A DNA stretch of 64,000 nucleotides from Ruminiclostridium cellobioparum subsp. termitidis CT1112 (GCF_000350485.1 NZ_AORV01000027.1:1-64000), one strand, 5' to 3'. Counted from the stretch's first letter, positions 8,599 through 17,303 are shown. Notes: generated from the sequence alone by a model not told the origin. Numbers and translations are program-made.

Positions 8599-9099
8599 TT
8601 AAAGTTTTACATCAAAAAGATTTCTCTTTTTTGTATCTCCCGAATGACCGGTGCTGCCATAATTATTGGTTACGGCATCAATACTTGTCATCATATTTAT
8701 TGAAAAATCAATGTACTCAAGCGAGGTTTTAATAAGCTTTGAGTTCAGTTCATTATTGTCTTTGAGCGCATTGATACTTTTAAGCATTTTTTCCTGACAT
8801 ACTTTTAATTGGGTCGCTTCCACTTCCCCAAGTCTTGCAGTCAGCAACGAGATTGTAATATCTTCCGGTTTTTGACCCAATAACCTGCACAATTCACTAA
8901 CGATATTCTCCCTCTGATCTTCCAGTTTTGAGATCTTTATAACCAGAGATTGCTCTATTTTCACTATGCTCTCCAGCTCAATAACCTTCCCCCCAATAAT
9001 AAGTTCCTTTTTATTGTTGGAAATCTTATAAAGTGTATCGTATATGTCATTTTCCTGGCTCAGTATATTGATCAACTGTCTGACTAATTCTGATTCCAT
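8599..9099 (-). CDS. flgN: FlgN-family flagellar export chaperone
   Basis: About 166 residues, almost entirely helical and rich in Glu, Lys and Leu, as expected for FlgN, the cytoplasmic chaperone of FlgK and FlgL. Seen: LVRQLINILSQENDIYDTLYKISNNKKELIIGGKVIELESIVKIEQSLVIKISKLEDQRENIVSELCRLLG. It stands just upstream of the two flgK genes and after flgM, the usual flgM-flgN-flgK order. A more upstream ATG (9123) precedes the GGAGGT, so the ATG at 9099 is more likely the start. Sequence conservation in this family is low, and the call leans on context. Confidence 0.85.
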   Translation of the reverse strand: MESELVRQLINILSQENDIYDTLYKISNNKKELIIGGKVIELESIVKIEQSLVIKISKLEDQRENIVSELCRLLGQKPEDITISLLTARLGEVEATQLKVCQEKMLKSINALKDNNELNSKLIKTSLEYIDFSINMMTSIDAVTNNYGSTGHSGDTKKRNLFDVKL

Positions 9100-9198
9100 A
9101 TCTGATTTTACACCTCCGAACATTCGTGCATTTCATTAGGTCAAAAATTTTATCTTTAGCTTTTTGTTTTAAGAACCCTGCAAAAGCTTTTTGTATAA

Positions 9199-9486
9199 TT
9201 ACGCTTTCTGATCGATAATAGATTTTCCAAGCTTTTCTACTATTTCTCTCCCGCTTACATCATAGCTTCCTGATCTGTATGCCTGAGCGAATTCGTCAAC
9301 CTTGTTCTGCCTGACATCAGGAACTTCTTTGAGAGCTTTTGTCACGGTCTGATAATCCATAGCATTGCTGGATATGGATATTACATCCTTCTTGGGAGCC
9401 ACAGAACTGGTTTTTTCAATTTTTCCAACCGGTTTCTTGGAGTCATAAATCTTGGAAACATTGTAAACATCACCTGTGATTTTCAT
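9199..9486 (-). CDS. flgM: Anti-sigma-28 factor FlgM
   Basis: A 95-residue inhibitor of sigma-D, exported when the hook is complete so that late genes switch on. The C-terminal sigma-binding half shows DVISISSNAMDYQTVTKALKEVPDVRQNKVDEFAQAYRSGSYDVSGREIVEKLGKSIID, the classic FlgM pattern. It is the first gene behind a sigma-D promoter, giving the known autoregulatory arrangement. The start ATG has a weak upstream site (GAAGGCAGGTG). Confidence 0.93.
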   Translation of the reverse strand: MKITGDVYNVSKIYDSKKPVGKIEKTSSVAPKKDVISISSNAMDYQTVTKALKEVPDVRQNKVDEFAQAYRSGSYDVSGREIVEKLGKSIIDQKA

Positions 9487-9541
9487 TTTTTACACCTGCC
9501 TTCTAAGTTACAATAACAGAAAATAAATTCTACTATATCTA

Positions 9542-9568
9542 TTATCGTCAATTTAAAAAAATTATTTA
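9542..9568 (-). promoter_or_regulatory. Sigma-D promoter of the flgM operon
   Basis: TAAA at 9565-9568, a 15-nt spacer and GACGATAA at 9542-9549 match TAAA-N15-GCCGATAA with one mismatch. It lies downstream of the yvyF terminator and about 50 nt before the flgM start. Confidence 0.8.
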
Positions 9569-9674
9569 GTACTGCTTTTCAATTAATAACTGGAAATATC
9601 AAAAAGAGCCCGGGACAAAGTTTACAAGCCCGGAAATAAGGAAATATCTGCTGCATTAGCATATATTTAGACAA

Positions 9675-9702
9675 TAAAAAACAGGGGTAGTGTCCCCTGT
9701 TT
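9675..9702 (-). terminator. Intrinsic terminator after yvyF
   Basis: A perfect 9-bp stem (AAACAGGGG / CCCCTGTTT) with a 6-nt loop is followed on the minus strand by an uninterrupted T-run. It separates the comFC-yvyF unit from the sigma-D flgM operon. Confidence 0.88.
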
Positions 9703-9741
9703 CATTATTCATAAGTTTATAGCCCGGCTTTAGCCAATTAA

Positions 9742-10152
9742 CTAAAAGTTTTTATTCAGGTATCTCATACCCACACCCGGCTTCTTTATTTCCTTTTCAT
9801 CCTTATCAGGTTTTACATATGATCCGGAAATATCATTGTGGAGCTGATTCTGGCATTCATTGCAGAATCTGCCGGTTTTAATGGATTTGCCGCATCTCTC
9901 ACACTCGAGAATAATATTTGCACCATCGGTAATTTCCAAACGTCCCTCTCTCAGGAACATCTTTATTTTTTCCACACTTACATCGCAGTCCAGAGCGACC
10001 TGAGACAGTGTGGCTCCAGGAAATTCATACAGATAATCCTTTATCTTTTTAAAGACTTCTTCATCGGCGTTTTTACAATCCAGGCAAATAGGTGGTCCTC
10101 CAATATAGTTGTACATTCGCCCGCAACGCCTGCAGTTTCTTAAATCCGGCAT
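9742..10152 (-). CDS. yvyF: TIGR03826/YvyF-family flagellar-region zinc-ribbon protein
   Basis: A 136-residue protein with an N-terminal Cys motif (LRNCRRCGRMYNYIGGPPICLDC), a winged-helix-like middle (LSQVALDCDVSVEKIKMFLREGRLEI) and a second Cys set (CERCGKSIKTGRFCNEC). This matches YvyF, found between comFC and flgM in Bacillus, as here. In that family it is proposed to act as a flagellar regulator; the role here is unproven. An in-frame start six codons upstream overlaps the GGGGGAG site, so the ATG at 10152 is chosen. A strong terminator follows. Confidence 0.88.
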   Translation of the reverse strand: MPDLRNCRRCGRMYNYIGGPPICLDCKNADEEVFKKIKDYLYEFPGATLSQVALDCDVSVEKIKMFLREGRLEITDGANIILECERCGKSIKTGRFCNECQNQLHNDISGSYVKPDKDEKEIKKPGVGMRYLNKNF

Positions 10153-10194
10153 ATGCTCTCCCCCTAACACTAAATGTTATATACAGGTAAAATG

Positions 10195-10866
10195 TCAGTA
10201 ATCCATTCTTGTCGTAGCTATAACTCCTGCAATGACCCTGTTTGCACCCGCATCTTTTAAAGCCTTGCTGCACTGGTTGGCAGTATTTCCAGTAGTGATA
10301 ATATCGTCCACCAGCAAAATATCTTTGCCGGCGACCTTCTCTGGAAAAACCACCCTGAAAACTCCCTCCAGGTTTGCCAGCCGTTCTGCCTTGCTTAACA
10401 AGCTTTGGTTCCGGGTCTCCATGGTTTTAATAAGTAAGTTGTTTTCAAACCTTATACCCAACTGACTGGCTGCATAGCCGGCTATCAAAGCAGCCTGGTT
10501 GTATCCCCTCTGTTTCTGCCTGCTTTTATGCATGGGTACAGGAATGACAATATCGGTATTCCCCAACTGTTCGGTGTTTTGAACCTTTAATGCAATCAGC
10601 TTGCCAAATGCCCGGTAGTATGAAGGTTTACCGGCAAACTTGTATTTCCTCAGGGAATCTTTCAAAGAATCACAGTATTTACCTACGCATATCATCCCAT
10701 CACAATAGGTTTCATGGTCTTCAGGCAAGTTCAGCAAATTGACCCCATTATTAAAATAGTCCATATCCAGAGCACAAGGCTCACATATACAGATAGGACT
10801 TCCCGGTGATAATATACTGTTGCAGATGCTGCACCTTGGAGGAAATAAAATCTCTAGCAGGCTTAT
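10195..10866 (-). CDS. comFC: ComFC phosphoribosyltransferase-like competence protein with a non-standard start codon
   Basis: ComFC acts in DNA uptake and contains a PRTase-type motif, here ILLVDDIITTGNTANQCSKAL. The first in-frame ATG (10764) would give only 189 residues and lose the zinc finger. Reading upstream in the same frame gives SLLEILFPPRCSICNSILSPGSPICICEPCALD, the expected ComF Cys-finger, before a TAA far upstream. No ATG, GTG or TTG occurs there, but GGAGGAGG (10873-10880) lies 6 nt before an in-frame ATA at 10866. This gives 223 residues, normal for ComFC. ATA initiation, another rare start (CTG at 10860), or a mutated start are the options. Confidence 0.82.
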   Translation of the reverse strand: MSLLEILFPPRCSICNSILSPGSPICICEPCALDMDYFNNGVNLLNLPEDHETYCDGMICVGKYCDSLKDSLRKYKFAGKPSYYRAFGKLIALKVQNTEQLGNTDIVIPVPMHKSRQKQRGYNQAALIAGYAASQLGIRFENNLLIKTMETRNQSLLSKAERLANLEGVFRVVFPEKVAGKDILLVDDIITTGNTANQCSKALKDAGANRVIAGVIATTRMDY

Positions 10867-10910
10867 AAGTACCCTCCTCCTATATACGGAACGCTGTTAT
10901 TCTTAATTTC

Positions 10911-10939
10911 ATTTTACATCAGTTTGTTATGTTATGCAA
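10911..10939 (-). promoter_or_regulatory. Candidate sigma-A promoter of comFC
   Basis: TTGCAT, a 17-nt spacer and TAAAAT lie upstream of the GGAGGAGG site of comFC, after the recD2 coding region. Confidence 0.45.
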
Positions 10940-10991
10940 TATTACATTATTCCCATATTTATACTATGATGTACCTGTTTTTGACATAAAT

Positions 10992-13406
10992 CTATATCCT
11001 TAGCAGTTCACATAACATCGAATTTCTTTCATTTATTTTTACATTGGATACCATTACTTTTACGGCTTTTTTCTGTCCTATTATGCAGGCCATCCTTTTT
11101 GCTCTGGTTACGGCAGTATAGCCCAGATTGCGGTTAAGCATTATATAATTTCTCATATGACAAAGAATAATGGCAGCTTCGCACTGGGAACCCTGCATCT
11201 TGTGAACTGTAAGACTATAGGCAAGATCTATCTCCTCCAGTTCATTTATCTGATAAATTATAATAAAATCATCATATTGAACCGCAACTCTTTTTTCAGA
11301 CGCAATTGTACTGTTTACGTCGTCATCCCCGGAAGCATCGCCGGCCTCACTAATTTGAGATATCTCCATGATCCTTCCGATATCCCCGTTAAAGACGCCG
11401 CAGTTTTCTTCAGCAACATACCTTCCGGTAAGCGGATCTTTATGATAATGAGGCGACTCATAGTTATTGCTCAGGTGGATAACCTTATCACCTTCCCTGA
11501 AGGTGCTGTTACCCCTCTTTATTTCTGCCTTGTCTGCGGCTGCCGGATTTATAAGCTCCTGAATGGCCTTGTTCATTTCATAGGTTCCGATTTCCGAGGT
11601 CTTTTGGGGGCAAATCACCTGCACATCGTCAATGGTATAGTTATACCCGGTCATCAGCCTGGTCAGCGCCTCAAGAGTCTTTTTTATAACCCTGTTTTTA
11701 TCCTCTTCCTCTATAATGAAGAAATCTTTGTTCTCATTTATGATTTCAGGCATTTCGCCGTTAATTATCCTGTTTGCATTGGATATGATGCCCGATCCGT
11801 CAGCCTGGCGCTTTATGACATTCAGCTTTACGGTCCTGATGATTCCACTCTTAATCATATCGTCCAGTACATTTCCCGCGCCAACCGACGGGAGCTGCTG
11901 TGTATCCCCAATCATAACCACAGCAGTGCCGGGCGAAATAGCCGTAAACAGTGCGTGTGCAAGGTCTATGCTCAACATCGAGCTTTCATCCACTACAATC
12001 AAATCATAGGGAAGTTCATTCCCCTGCCTGTAAAAAAAGCCTTTGTTCTCATATGAAAACTGCAGCAGGCGGTGAAGGGTCATAGCTTCAAAGCCCGTGA
12101 TTTCTGTGAGCCGTTTTGCGGCTTTTCCCGTGGGTGCCGCCAGCATGAAGCTCATTTCCTCCTGATTTTCAAAATATCTCTGCAGGACATATATCATACA
12201 CTCAACCGTTGTAGTTTTACCGCTTCCCGCCGAACCGGTCAATATGAGCAGATTTGTATCAAAAACTGCCTTGACTGCTTCCTTCTGCATACTTTCGAGT
12301 TCAAAACCACGGATGGCTTCAAATTCCTCAATCAGCTTGTCTACATGACACATCCGTACGTCGGGCTGGCAGCGCACTATCTCCTTGATGGCAACGGCAG
12401 TTTCGTACTCCATTTTATACATTTCCTTTGTATACACAGCTTCGAAACTTTCCTGGTTTTCCGAATAGGTCAAATTTACGAAGTTGCCGGTCTTAACCAT
12501 TCTGACATAAGCTTCTTCCAGCTCGGCTGCCGATATGGTATCTGTTTCGTCACTTAATGCCTTTGCCGTCATTTCCAGCAGCCTGTCCTTGAAAAGATAG
12601 CAGTGCCCGTCGGCTTCCGCGGTTTCAAGTACACTTTTAAGCGCGGACTCAAGTCTGAATATGGAGTGCGGGTCAATACCCAGCTTTTTTGCAATTTCAT
12701 CACAGCTCTTGAAGCCAAAGCCCCTGATATTTGCGAACATATAGGGATTCTGTTCGGCAATGGCAATGGATGTGCCCTTGAAGGTGTTATATATTTTCAT
12801 GGCTTTTGCAGAAGATACTCCAAACTTCTGAAAGAAAATCATGACATTTTGATACTCCATGTTTTCCATATAGGAATCATGGATGACTCTAGCTTTATCG
12901 GGTGAGATTCCTCTTATCCTGGTCAGGGACAAAGGCTCGTTTTTTATTATCTCAAGGGTTTTGCTGCCAAAGCCCTCAACATGGCCCGAACCGGACTTAT
13001 AGCCCGATACTATGTTCCTTGCGGTCTTTTCGCCCACACCCTTGATTATTCCGCAGGACAAAAAGGAAATTATCCCTTCATCGGTAGCAGGCTCAATAAA
13101 TTCCACAGTATCGGCCTTAAGCTGCTTTTCTCCCCTGTAGGCAGCCACCACACCCGTTACTTTGCTGGGCAGTACGGCACAGTGTTCATTGACTTCGTAA
13201 TAGCCCGTCACACTTATCTGATCGGCAGCCTCGTGTTCAAAACCATCTTCATCTATTATTCTCTCAATGTCAAAAGTATAGATTTTGTACCCGTTTTCCG
13301 AATTTTCATATATTTTATAATCAAATCTTCCGATGATGCTTAAGTTCGTACCTACAGCATAACTGTCAAAAGAAAATCTTTGCTGCTGAAACTGCCCAAT
13401 TGCCAT
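10992..13406 (-). CDS. recD2: RecD2-type 5'-3' DNA helicase
   Basis: An 804-residue SF1B helicase acting in DNA repair without RecBC. Domains in order: an N-terminal OB-like region, helix-hairpin-helix repeats (IKGVGEKTARNI near 121; LTRIRGISPDKARVI near 161; ANIRGFGFKSCDEIAKKLG near 225), Walker A TGSAGSGKTTT (390-400), Walker B in LIVVDESSMLS, motif III with MIGDTQQLPSVGAGNVL, and a C-terminal UvrD-like part with AYSLTVHKMQGSQCE and NRNLGYTAVTRAKR. Length and order match RecD2 of Bacillus and Deinococcus. The ATG has a TGGAGATG site. It lies upstream of comFC with a separate promoter between them. Confidence 0.95.
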   Translation of the reverse strand: MAIGQFQQQRFSFDSYAVGTNLSIIGRFDYKIYENSENGYKIYTFDIERIIDEDGFEHEAADQISVTGYYEVNEHCAVLPSKVTGVVAAYRGEKQLKADTVEFIEPATDEGIISFLSCGIIKGVGEKTARNIVSGYKSGSGHVEGFGSKTLEIIKNEPLSLTRIRGISPDKARVIHDSYMENMEYQNVMIFFQKFGVSSAKAMKIYNTFKGTSIAIAEQNPYMFANIRGFGFKSCDEIAKKLGIDPHSIFRLESALKSVLETAEADGHCYLFKDRLLEMTAKALSDETDTISAAELEEAYVRMVKTGNFVNLTYSENQESFEAVYTKEMYKMEYETAVAIKEIVRCQPDVRMCHVDKLIEEFEAIRGFELESMQKEAVKAVFDTNLLILTGSAGSGKTTTVECMIYVLQRYFENQEEMSFMLAAPTGKAAKRLTEITGFEAMTLHRLLQFSYENKGFFYRQGNELPYDLIVVDESSMLSIDLAHALFTAISPGTAVVMIGDTQQLPSVGAGNVLDDMIKSGIIRTVKLNVIKRQADGSGIISNANRIINGEMPEIINENKDFFIIEEEDKNRVIKKTLEALTRLMTGYNYTIDDVQVICPQKTSEIGTYEMNKAIQELINPAAADKAEIKRGNSTFREGDKVIHLSNNYESPHYHKDPLTGRYVAEENCGVFNGDIGRIMEISQISEAGDASGDDDVNSTIASEKRVAVQYDDFIIIYQINELEEIDLAYSLTVHKMQGSQCEAAIILCHMRNYIMLNRNLGYTAVTRAKRMACIIGQKKAVKVMVSNVKINERNSMLCELLRI

Positions 13407-13550
13407 AACATCTCCATCTGTGTGCCAACGGCCAAATCATGTGCACACTGTAAAATTATAATATTTACCCAATGGTCTGTGACCGACCTTACTTTTCACT
13501 ATAAATAATATCGTATTTTGTCCGCACCATCAAGAATTAGAGCATATAAG

Positions 13551-13595
13551 AAAAAAAATTCCTCCGGCTGCGGTTTATACACCCCGGAGGAATTT
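13551..13595 (-). terminator. Strong intrinsic terminator after the 118-residue gene
   Basis: Arms AAATTCCTCCGG and CCGGAGGAATTT pair perfectly over 12 bp, and the minus strand continues with eight T. It ends the unit containing the small membrane protein and isolates recD2. Confidence 0.9.
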
Positions 13596-13618
13596 CTCAT
13601 TTTTATGTAGGCCCATAT

Positions 13619-13966
13619 TTATGAAGTTTTGTTTTTATAGAATATGCAATCCCTATCCTCAAAGGAGCATACCTCCAAAAGCGGGAACTGATTTTCAAGC
13701 TTTCTCAATAACTTCAAGGTTTCGTCCTTTGAGTTCATATCGACCACTATAAAATTGCCGTTTATGGCTATATTCCGTACAAACTTGCTTTCCATTGCAT
13801 CTCTGACCATTCTTTCAATGTGCTGCTCCTGGTCGTTAACCAGAAGAACCAGATTCGCTTTTTCTACAAAGTATTTTTTCCTGCCCATCAATTTAAAGAT
13901 GTCCAAAAACAGACTAATAAGTCCAAATATGGCCAGAAGTGAAAGTATTGCGTAGTCTATACCCAT
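13619..13966 (-). CDS. Small protein of unknown function with one N-terminal membrane segment
   Basis: I do not recognise this protein. It has about 115 residues: a hydrophobic helix near residues 5-25 (YAILSLLAIFGLISLFLDIF), a short basic stretch (MGRKKYF), then a cytoplasmic-looking alpha/beta part (ANLVLLVNDQEQHIERMVRDAMES... NGNFIVVDMNSKDETLKLLRKLENQFPLLEVCSF). The alternation resembles the first half of a Rossmann or GT-A fold, but no catalytic motif is complete. It lies about 60 nt after the CNNM transporter gene with its own GGGAG site; the ATG at 13966 suits that site better than the GTG three codons earlier. Co-transcription with the transporter is likely. Confidence 0.6.
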   Translation of the reverse strand: MGIDYAILSLLAIFGLISLFLDIFKLMGRKKYFVEKANLVLLVNDQEQHIERMVRDAMESKFVRNIAINGNFIVVDMNSKDETLKLLRKLENQFPLLEVCSFEDRDCIFYKNKTS

Positions 13967-14023
13967 ATTTATCACTCCCTAAAATTTGTCGTACCATATT
14001 TTATGAAGTGTAACGGGTATATG

Positions 14024-15322
14024 TTACAGGGCCCGGCAGACTTTTACCTTCGATACCTTCTTTTCCTCCACCTCTTCCACTTTAAATACAAACTCATTGA
14101 ACTCTATGGTGGGTTCGTCTCCTTTTTCAGGAATCCTGCCTATCTGCCCAATAATAAAACCGCTCAGAGTTTCATAGTCATCAACCGGCAGAGTTGCTCC
14201 AAGAATCTCCTGCGCTTCATCCAGGCTGATTGAACCTTTTATTATAAATGTGTTATCGTCGATTTTTTCCAATTCTTTTTCTTCATCATCATCTTCATCA
14301 AAAATATTGCCTACTATTTCTTCAATTAAATCTTCAAGTGTAACAATCCCGGCCGTGCCGCCATACTCGTCAATAATTATTGCCATATGTGTCTTGTTTT
14401 GCTGAAGCTCCTTGAAAAGCTCATCAGTTCTTTTGGATTCGGGCACAAAATAAGGCTGCCTTATCAATTCTTTCAAGCTGAAGTTTGACATATCATCATT
14501 GGTAACAAATTTGAAAGCATATTTTGAATGCATTACTCCTACTATATTATCTATGTTATCCTCATACACCGGTATCCTGGAGTACTTTTCGTTATTTATA
14601 AAATCAATAACTTCACGCAGACTTGCATCTATGGGAAGTGCCGCTATATCCGTCCTGTGCGTCATTATATCCGAAACGGTCTTATTATTGAATTCGAAGA
14701 TGTTGTTAATCATGTATTTTTCGCTTACATGTATGGCGCCTTTTTCTTCTCCCACATCAACCATCATCCTGATTTCTTCTTCAGTAACCTGATCCTCTTC
14801 GGCATTGGGATCAACACCGAACAGCCTCACAAAAAAGTTGGTTGAAACTGTCAGCATTTTTACAAACGGTGCAGTTAAAACCGAAAGAATCTGCAGCGGA
14901 CCGGCTACAAATCTGGCGATAGGCTCAGCTTTTTTCATGGCCAGCCTTTTTGGTACAAGCTCACCCAGAACCAGTGTAAAATATGACAATATCATGGTTA
15001 TTACCAGCATTGATGCCGTTTTAAGCCAAGCTTCAGGTACCGGTACCCCAACTGATACCAGGAACCTAACCAGCGGTTCGGCAAAAGTCTCTGAAGCAAA
15101 TGCACTGGCTAAAAACCCTGCCAGGGTGATTCCTATCTGAATTGTAGCTAAAAATTTGCTTGGCTCGGACAAAAGATTCTGTAGAATTTTTGCTTTTTTG
15201 TCCCCATCTTCAGCCTGCAAACGGATCTTATTATCATTTAATGATATCAATGCAATTTCTGAAGCTGCAAAAAAAGCATTCATAATTACAAGTATTACTA
15301 ATACAAAAATTTCGGTAAACAA
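14024..15322 (-). CDS. CNNM/CorC (hemolysin C-like) divalent-cation transporter family protein
   Basis: A 432-residue membrane protein. An N-terminal DUF21 domain with several membrane helices (MFTEIFVLVILVIMNAFFAASEIALISL; MLVITMILSYFTLVLGELVPKRLAM) is followed by a CBS pair (VSDIMTHRTDIAALPID near 215; TDELFKELQQNKTHMAIIIDEYGGTAGIVTLEDLIEEIVG near 295) and a C-terminal CorC_HlyC domain ending in EVEEKKVSKVKVCRAL. Such proteins export or balance Mg2+ or related cations; the ion is not determinable here. The start is a TTG with GGAGG nine nt upstream. A long structured leader with a terminator-like hairpin precedes it. Confidence 0.9.
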   Translation of the reverse strand: MFTEIFVLVILVIMNAFFAASEIALISLNDNKIRLQAEDGDKKAKILQNLLSEPSKFLATIQIGITLAGFLASAFASETFAEPLVRFLVSVGVPVPEAWLKTASMLVITMILSYFTLVLGELVPKRLAMKKAEPIARFVAGPLQILSVLTAPFVKMLTVSTNFFVRLFGVDPNAEEDQVTEEEIRMMVDVGEEKGAIHVSEKYMINNIFEFNNKTVSDIMTHRTDIAALPIDASLREVIDFINNEKYSRIPVYEDNIDNIVGVMHSKYAFKFVTNDDMSNFSLKELIRQPYFVPESKRTDELFKELQQNKTHMAIIIDEYGGTAGIVTLEDLIEEIVGNIFDEDDDEEKELEKIDDNTFIIKGSISLDEAQEILGATLPVDDYETLSGFIIGQIGRIPEKGDEPTIEFNEFVFKVEEVEEKKVSKVKVCRAL

Positions 15323-15374
15323 TTATTCCATCCTCCATCTGAATAAACTTAATAAAAAATTATTTTCCAGGTAA

Positions 15375-15540
15375 TAAAAAAAGACACACCAATCCAGGGC
15401 AAGGACTGTCAGAGTCTTCTAAAATAGCTCTTTTTATTAATGATTTCGTTATTAAGTAATATCCAGCGGAACGCCGTACTATGATTGCACGTACCCTCAG
15501 GATTATCGTCCATACTATTATTAACCCCCCTGTTACATTT
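15375..15540 (-). promoter_or_regulatory. Structured leader (possible riboswitch-like attenuator) before the CNNM gene
   Basis: On the minus strand a compact element runs from about 15535. A GTTAATAATAGTA-type arm pairs with TATTACTTAATAAC, AATCC pairs with GGATATT, and a GTAC/GTAC stem lies inside. It is followed near 15376-15425 by an imperfect hairpin (AAGAC...GTCTT with AGTCC/GGATT inside) and seven T, about 50 nt before the ribosome site of the transporter. That is the layout of an aptamer plus terminator. It does not match the M-box, Mn (yybP-ykoY) or other riboswitch cores I know. Class and ligand are unknown. Confidence 0.4.
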
Positions 15541-15870
15541 TTATAAATAATTTACAATATTTTTATCAGAGTGTCAAACCATATAAAGTGAAATTCCGCT
15601 GAATCTGCTCAAAATGCTGAAATCTACATCGCTCATCCGCTCCCGTTCTTTATTTTAGTATTTATCTCATCTTCCGTTGTTTTATAAAAATCAGTCATTA
15701 TATTATTTTTCATTAATATTATATGCCGCACCCGGTCATAATATTTTAGAATTAATGAACAGGAAAGAGAAAATATGCACATAAACAGAGAGTGTTTCTC
15801 TGCCTTACGGCTGATAATACACCCTCCATGAAAATTTTTTAAGTTTATACCGAACTTTTTCTGAATTATT
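15541..15870. other. Gene-free AT-rich stretch between metK and the CNNM leader
   Basis: I see no open frame with a ribosome site here. A weak hairpin around a GCC/GGC stem near 15790-15830 lies downstream of metK and may help end its transcript, but it has no clean T-run. The promoter of the CNNM unit should lie here; I could not choose one with confidence. Confidence 0.4.
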
Positions 15871-17061
15871 TTATAGTCCGGCCTCTTTTTTCAGTATTTC
15901 GGCAACATCTGTTTTCTCCCAGGTAAAATCTGCATCATTTCTTCCGAAATGTCCGTATGCGGCAGTCTTTTTGAAGATTGGCCTTCTTAATTCGAGAGTT
16001 TTTATTATTCCTGCCGGCCTGAGATCAAAGTGCCTGTTGATAAGCTCTGAAATCTTTTCCTCCGGAATGGCAGCCGTACCAAAGGTATCAACTAAAACTG
16101 ATACAGGCTTTGCAACTCCGATGGCATATGCAAGCTGAACTTCACATTTTCTTGCAATGCCTGCGGCAACTATATTTTTGGCGACATATCTTGCCGCATA
16201 TGCTGCAGAACGGTCAACCTTGGTGGGATCCTTTCCCGAGAATGCTCCGCCGCCGTGTCTTGCGTAACCGCCATAGGTATCAACTATAATCTTCCTTCCG
16301 GTCAATCCAGAGTCGCCCTGGGGGCCACCCACCACAAATCTGCCTGTCGGATTGATAAAGTACCTGGTATTGGCATCAAGCAGATTGGCAGGAATAACAG
16401 GCTTTATTACAAACTCCATCATATCTCTTTCTATGATTTCATGGCTTACATCCGGACCATGCTGGGTTGAAATAACTATTGTATCCACTCTTACAGGCCT
16501 GTCTCCGTCATATTCAACAGTTACCTGGGACTTTCCGTCAGGTCTGAGGTAATCCAGTGTTCCATCCTTCCGAACCTCGCTGAGCTTTTTGGAAAGCTTG
16601 TGTGCCAGTGTTATCGGCATGGGCATCAATTCAGGCGTTTCATCACACGCAAAGCCGAACATCATTCCCTGGTCACCCGCTCCAATTGCCTGGATCTGAG
16701 CTTCGCTCATCTCTCCTGTCTTGGCTTCCAGAGCCCTGTCAACTCCCATAGCTATATCGGCCGACTGTTCATCAATTGAAGTAAGCACTGCACAGGTTTC
16801 ACTGTCAAAACCATACTTTGCTCTATCGTAGCCTATTTCTCTGATGGTATTTCTTACAACCTTTGGGATATCAACATAACACTGAGTTGAAATTTCACCC
16901 ATAACCATTACCACGCCGGTTGTTACTGCTGTCTCACAAGCCACTCTGGCCTGAGGATCCAGTTCATAAATTGCGTCCAATACCGCATCTGAAATCTGGT
17001 CGCAAATTTTATCCGGATGCCCTTCTGTTACTGATTCCGATGTAAATAGTCTCTTTGACAT
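15871..17061 (-). CDS. metK: S-adenosylmethionine synthetase
   Basis: Makes SAM from methionine and ATP in the cytoplasm. From [29 protein letters not shown] the 396-residue protein shows the ATP-site GHPDK (residues 14-18), the [16 protein letters not shown] motif, and the P-loop-like [18 protein letters not shown]. The frame is open 30 codons further upstream, but that stretch overlaps the riboswitch terminator; AAATGGAGGT eight nt before the ATG at 17061 sets the start. A SAM-I riboswitch in the leader provides feedback control. Confidence 0.98.
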   Translation of the reverse strand: MSKRLFTSESVTEGHPDKICDQISDAVLDAIYELDPQARVACETAVTTGVVMVMGEISTQCYVDIPKVVRNTIREIGYDRAKYGFDSETCAVLTSIDEQSADIAMGVDRALEAKTGEMSEAQIQAIGAGDQGMMFGFACDETPELMPMPITLAHKLSKKLSEVRKDGTLDYLRPDGKSQVTVEYDGDRPVRVDTIVISTQHGPDVSHEIIERDMMEFVIKPVIPANLLDANTRYFINPTGRFVVGGPQGDSGLTGRKIIVDTYGGYARHGGGAFSGKDPTKVDRSAAYAARYVAKNIVAAGIARKCEVQLAYAIGVAKPVSVLVDTFGTAAIPEEKISELINRHFDLRPAGIIKTLELRRPIFKKTAAYGHFGRNDADFTWEKTDVAEILKKEAGL

Positions 17062-17122
17062 CTTTTGATACCTCCATTTTATAATATTTAACCTGAGGTC
17101 AGTTTTTATCCATTTCAAGGCA

Positions 17123-17146
17123 ATAAAAAAACCTCTTTCGAGGTTT
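17123..17146 (-). terminator. Riboswitch-controlled terminator of metK
   Basis: AAACCTC, loop TTTC, GAGGTTT, then a seven-T run on the minus strand, directly downstream of the SAM-I aptamer and before the metK ribosome site. Confidence 0.88.
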
Positions 17147-17178
17147 GTCATTTATCTTATAATATATAATGATCACCC

Positions 17179-17280
17179 CTCATCTTTCAGGCAGCATGCC
17201 TGCAGGAATTGGCACCGTACATGTTTAAATGTGGTTGCCGGGTTTCATAGGGCCGATTCCCTCCACCTCTCTTGATAAGG
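17179..17280 (-). ncRNA. SAM-I (S-box) riboswitch
   Basis: The minus strand contains the S-box landmarks in order: CTTATCAAGAGAGGTGGAGG, GGCCC, ATGAAACCCGGCAACC, GGTGCCAATTCC and GAAAGATGAG, with CTTATC pairing to GATGAG to close P1. When SAM is bound the downstream terminator forms and metK is shut off. The variable P3/P4 regions are short. Confidence 0.96.
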
Positions 17281-17303
17281 ATAAAAATATTGACTTTGAG
17301 TCT

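Noticed and set aside
11157-12056. A 299-codon plus-strand open frame inside recD2
   Set aside because: It lies wholly antisense to a certain helicase gene, has no ribosome site, and its translation shows no domain; it mirrors recD2 codon structure.
15375-15540. Assignment of the CNNM leader to the M-box, Mn (yybP-ykoY) or T-box class
   Set aside because: The conserved cores of those classes are not present; a short AGGGTAC stretch only superficially recalls a T-box. Left as unassigned.
17062-17151. An N-terminal extension of MetK upstream of MSKRLFT
   Set aside because: The extra 30 codons run through the riboswitch terminator, and a GGAGGT site fits the ATG at 17061.
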